Shown here piece by piece: positions 6,447-6,538 of a stretch of DNA of 6,538 bases. A program made the translations under genes and the position numbers. Every line of letters begins with the position of its first letter. The first letter of the stretch is position 1. A model generated the notes under the pieces. It ran no database searches. It was not told where the DNA came from and saw only the letters and a program-made list of their open reading frames with translations. Location of the stretch: the NCBI GenBank assembly GCA_002354005.1, contig DEKS01000087.1:27540-34077 (forward strand), given 5' to 3'. Origin of the DNA: Bacteroidales bacterium UBA2716 (GTDB lineage: Bacteria; Bacteroidota; Bacteroidia; Bacteroidales; UBA932).

Positions 6447-6454
6447 CAAATATA
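6447..6454 (-). promoter_or_regulatory. Promoter -7 element for the porin/transglycosylase unit
   Basis: TATATTTG on the minus strand matches TAnnTTTG exactly and ends only six bases before the ATG at 6440. I see no good -33 TTTG at the usual distance upstream. If used, the transcript would start at or within a few bases of the start codon, giving a nearly leaderless message. Confidence 0.5.
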
Positions 6455-6474
6455 CAAATAATTTGCCATACCCT

Positions 6475-6538
6475 CTACTTCCGCCCCCACCTTTCTTCCC
6501 ATTCCTGCTTCCCGGGTGCTGTCATCGTCCCACTCTTT
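6475..6538 (-). CDS. Possible C-terminal end of an upstream gene (partial)
   Basis: From the right edge one minus-strand frame reads KSGTMTAPGKQEWEERWGRK and stops at TAG (6477-6475), leaving 20 bases before the porin -7 element. The hydrophilic composition and the position of the stop just ahead of a promoter suit the end of a real gene. Twenty codons are too few to identify a family, and another minus-strand frame is also open here and runs on under the porin start. I do not recognise the product. Confidence 0.3.
   Translation of the reverse strand, partial: KSGTMTAPGKQEWEERWGRK

Noticed and set aside
6438..6449. TTG at 6449 as the porin start (926 residues)
   Set aside because: The codon is part of the TATATTTG promoter element. 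The ATG three codons later gives a clean signal peptide.
5604..6461. Open frame of 285 codons on the plus strand, and similar frames at 3867-4397 and 4782-5375
   Set aside because: They lie antisense to the porin gene, lack domain motifs or signal sequences, and have low-information composition; the porin reading explains the DNA.
1..6538. CRISPR array, tRNA/rRNA genes, insertion sequences, phage or defence genes
   Set aside because: I saw no regularly spaced repeats with spacers, no cloverleaf-like sequences, and no transposase, integrase, nuclease or restriction motifs in the real genes.

Overview
The window looks like an ordinary chromosomal stretch from a GC-rich member of the Bacteroidota, probably the Bacteroidales. 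Three things point there. Intergenic DNA carries good matches to the Bacteroidota promoter -7 element TAnnTTTG (TAATTTTG at 1369-1376 and TATATTTG at 6447-6454, both on the minus strand). One large gene encodes an outer-membrane protein resembling the Bacteroidota-type 'putative porin' family. There are no convincing Shine-Dalgarno sequences in front of the starts. By eye the GC content is in the high fifties, which would suit Alistipes/Rikenellaceae-like or uncultured Bacteroidales lineages; the genus cannot be fixed from this sequence alone.

Layout from left to right: (1) 1-1340, minus strand: the N-terminal two thirds of an M13 (neprilysin/PepO-type) zinc metallopeptidase with a lipoprotein signal; its catalytic zinc motif lies beyond the left edge. 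(2) 1341-1414: a short divergent promoter region in which two Bacteroidota-type core promoters occupy the same ~36 bp on opposite strands. (3) 1415-3110, plus strand: a two-gene unit, a YczE/DUF6198-type membrane protein followed by a BASS-like (bile acid:sodium symporter superfamily) transporter, separated by a 36-bp REP-like imperfect palindrome that ends exactly at the second start codon. (4) 6440-3052, minus strand: a second two-gene unit, a 923-residue putative porin with a DSL-repeat periplasmic segment and a glycine-rich tail, coupled through an ATGA stop/start overlap to a short membrane-anchored lytic transglycosylase of GH23/SLT type. The transglycosylase gene and the transporter gene overlap tail to tail by 59 bp. 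(5) 6475-6538, minus strand: possibly the last codons of another gene.

Functionally, the minus-strand pair concerns the envelope: an outer-membrane beta-barrel with a long periplasmic linker plus a peptidoglycan-cleaving enzyme made from the same message. The plus-strand pair is two inner-membrane proteins with unknown substrates. The M13 peptidase is a separate envelope peptidase sharing only its promoter region with the membrane-protein pair. I found no RNA genes, CRISPR arrays, insertion sequences, phage genes or defence genes. No stretch longer than 300 bases lacks a gene. I do not see an unmistakable new biological system; the most interesting points are the coupled porin/transglycosylase pair with its odd porin termini, the interlocked divergent promoters and the REP-like spacer.
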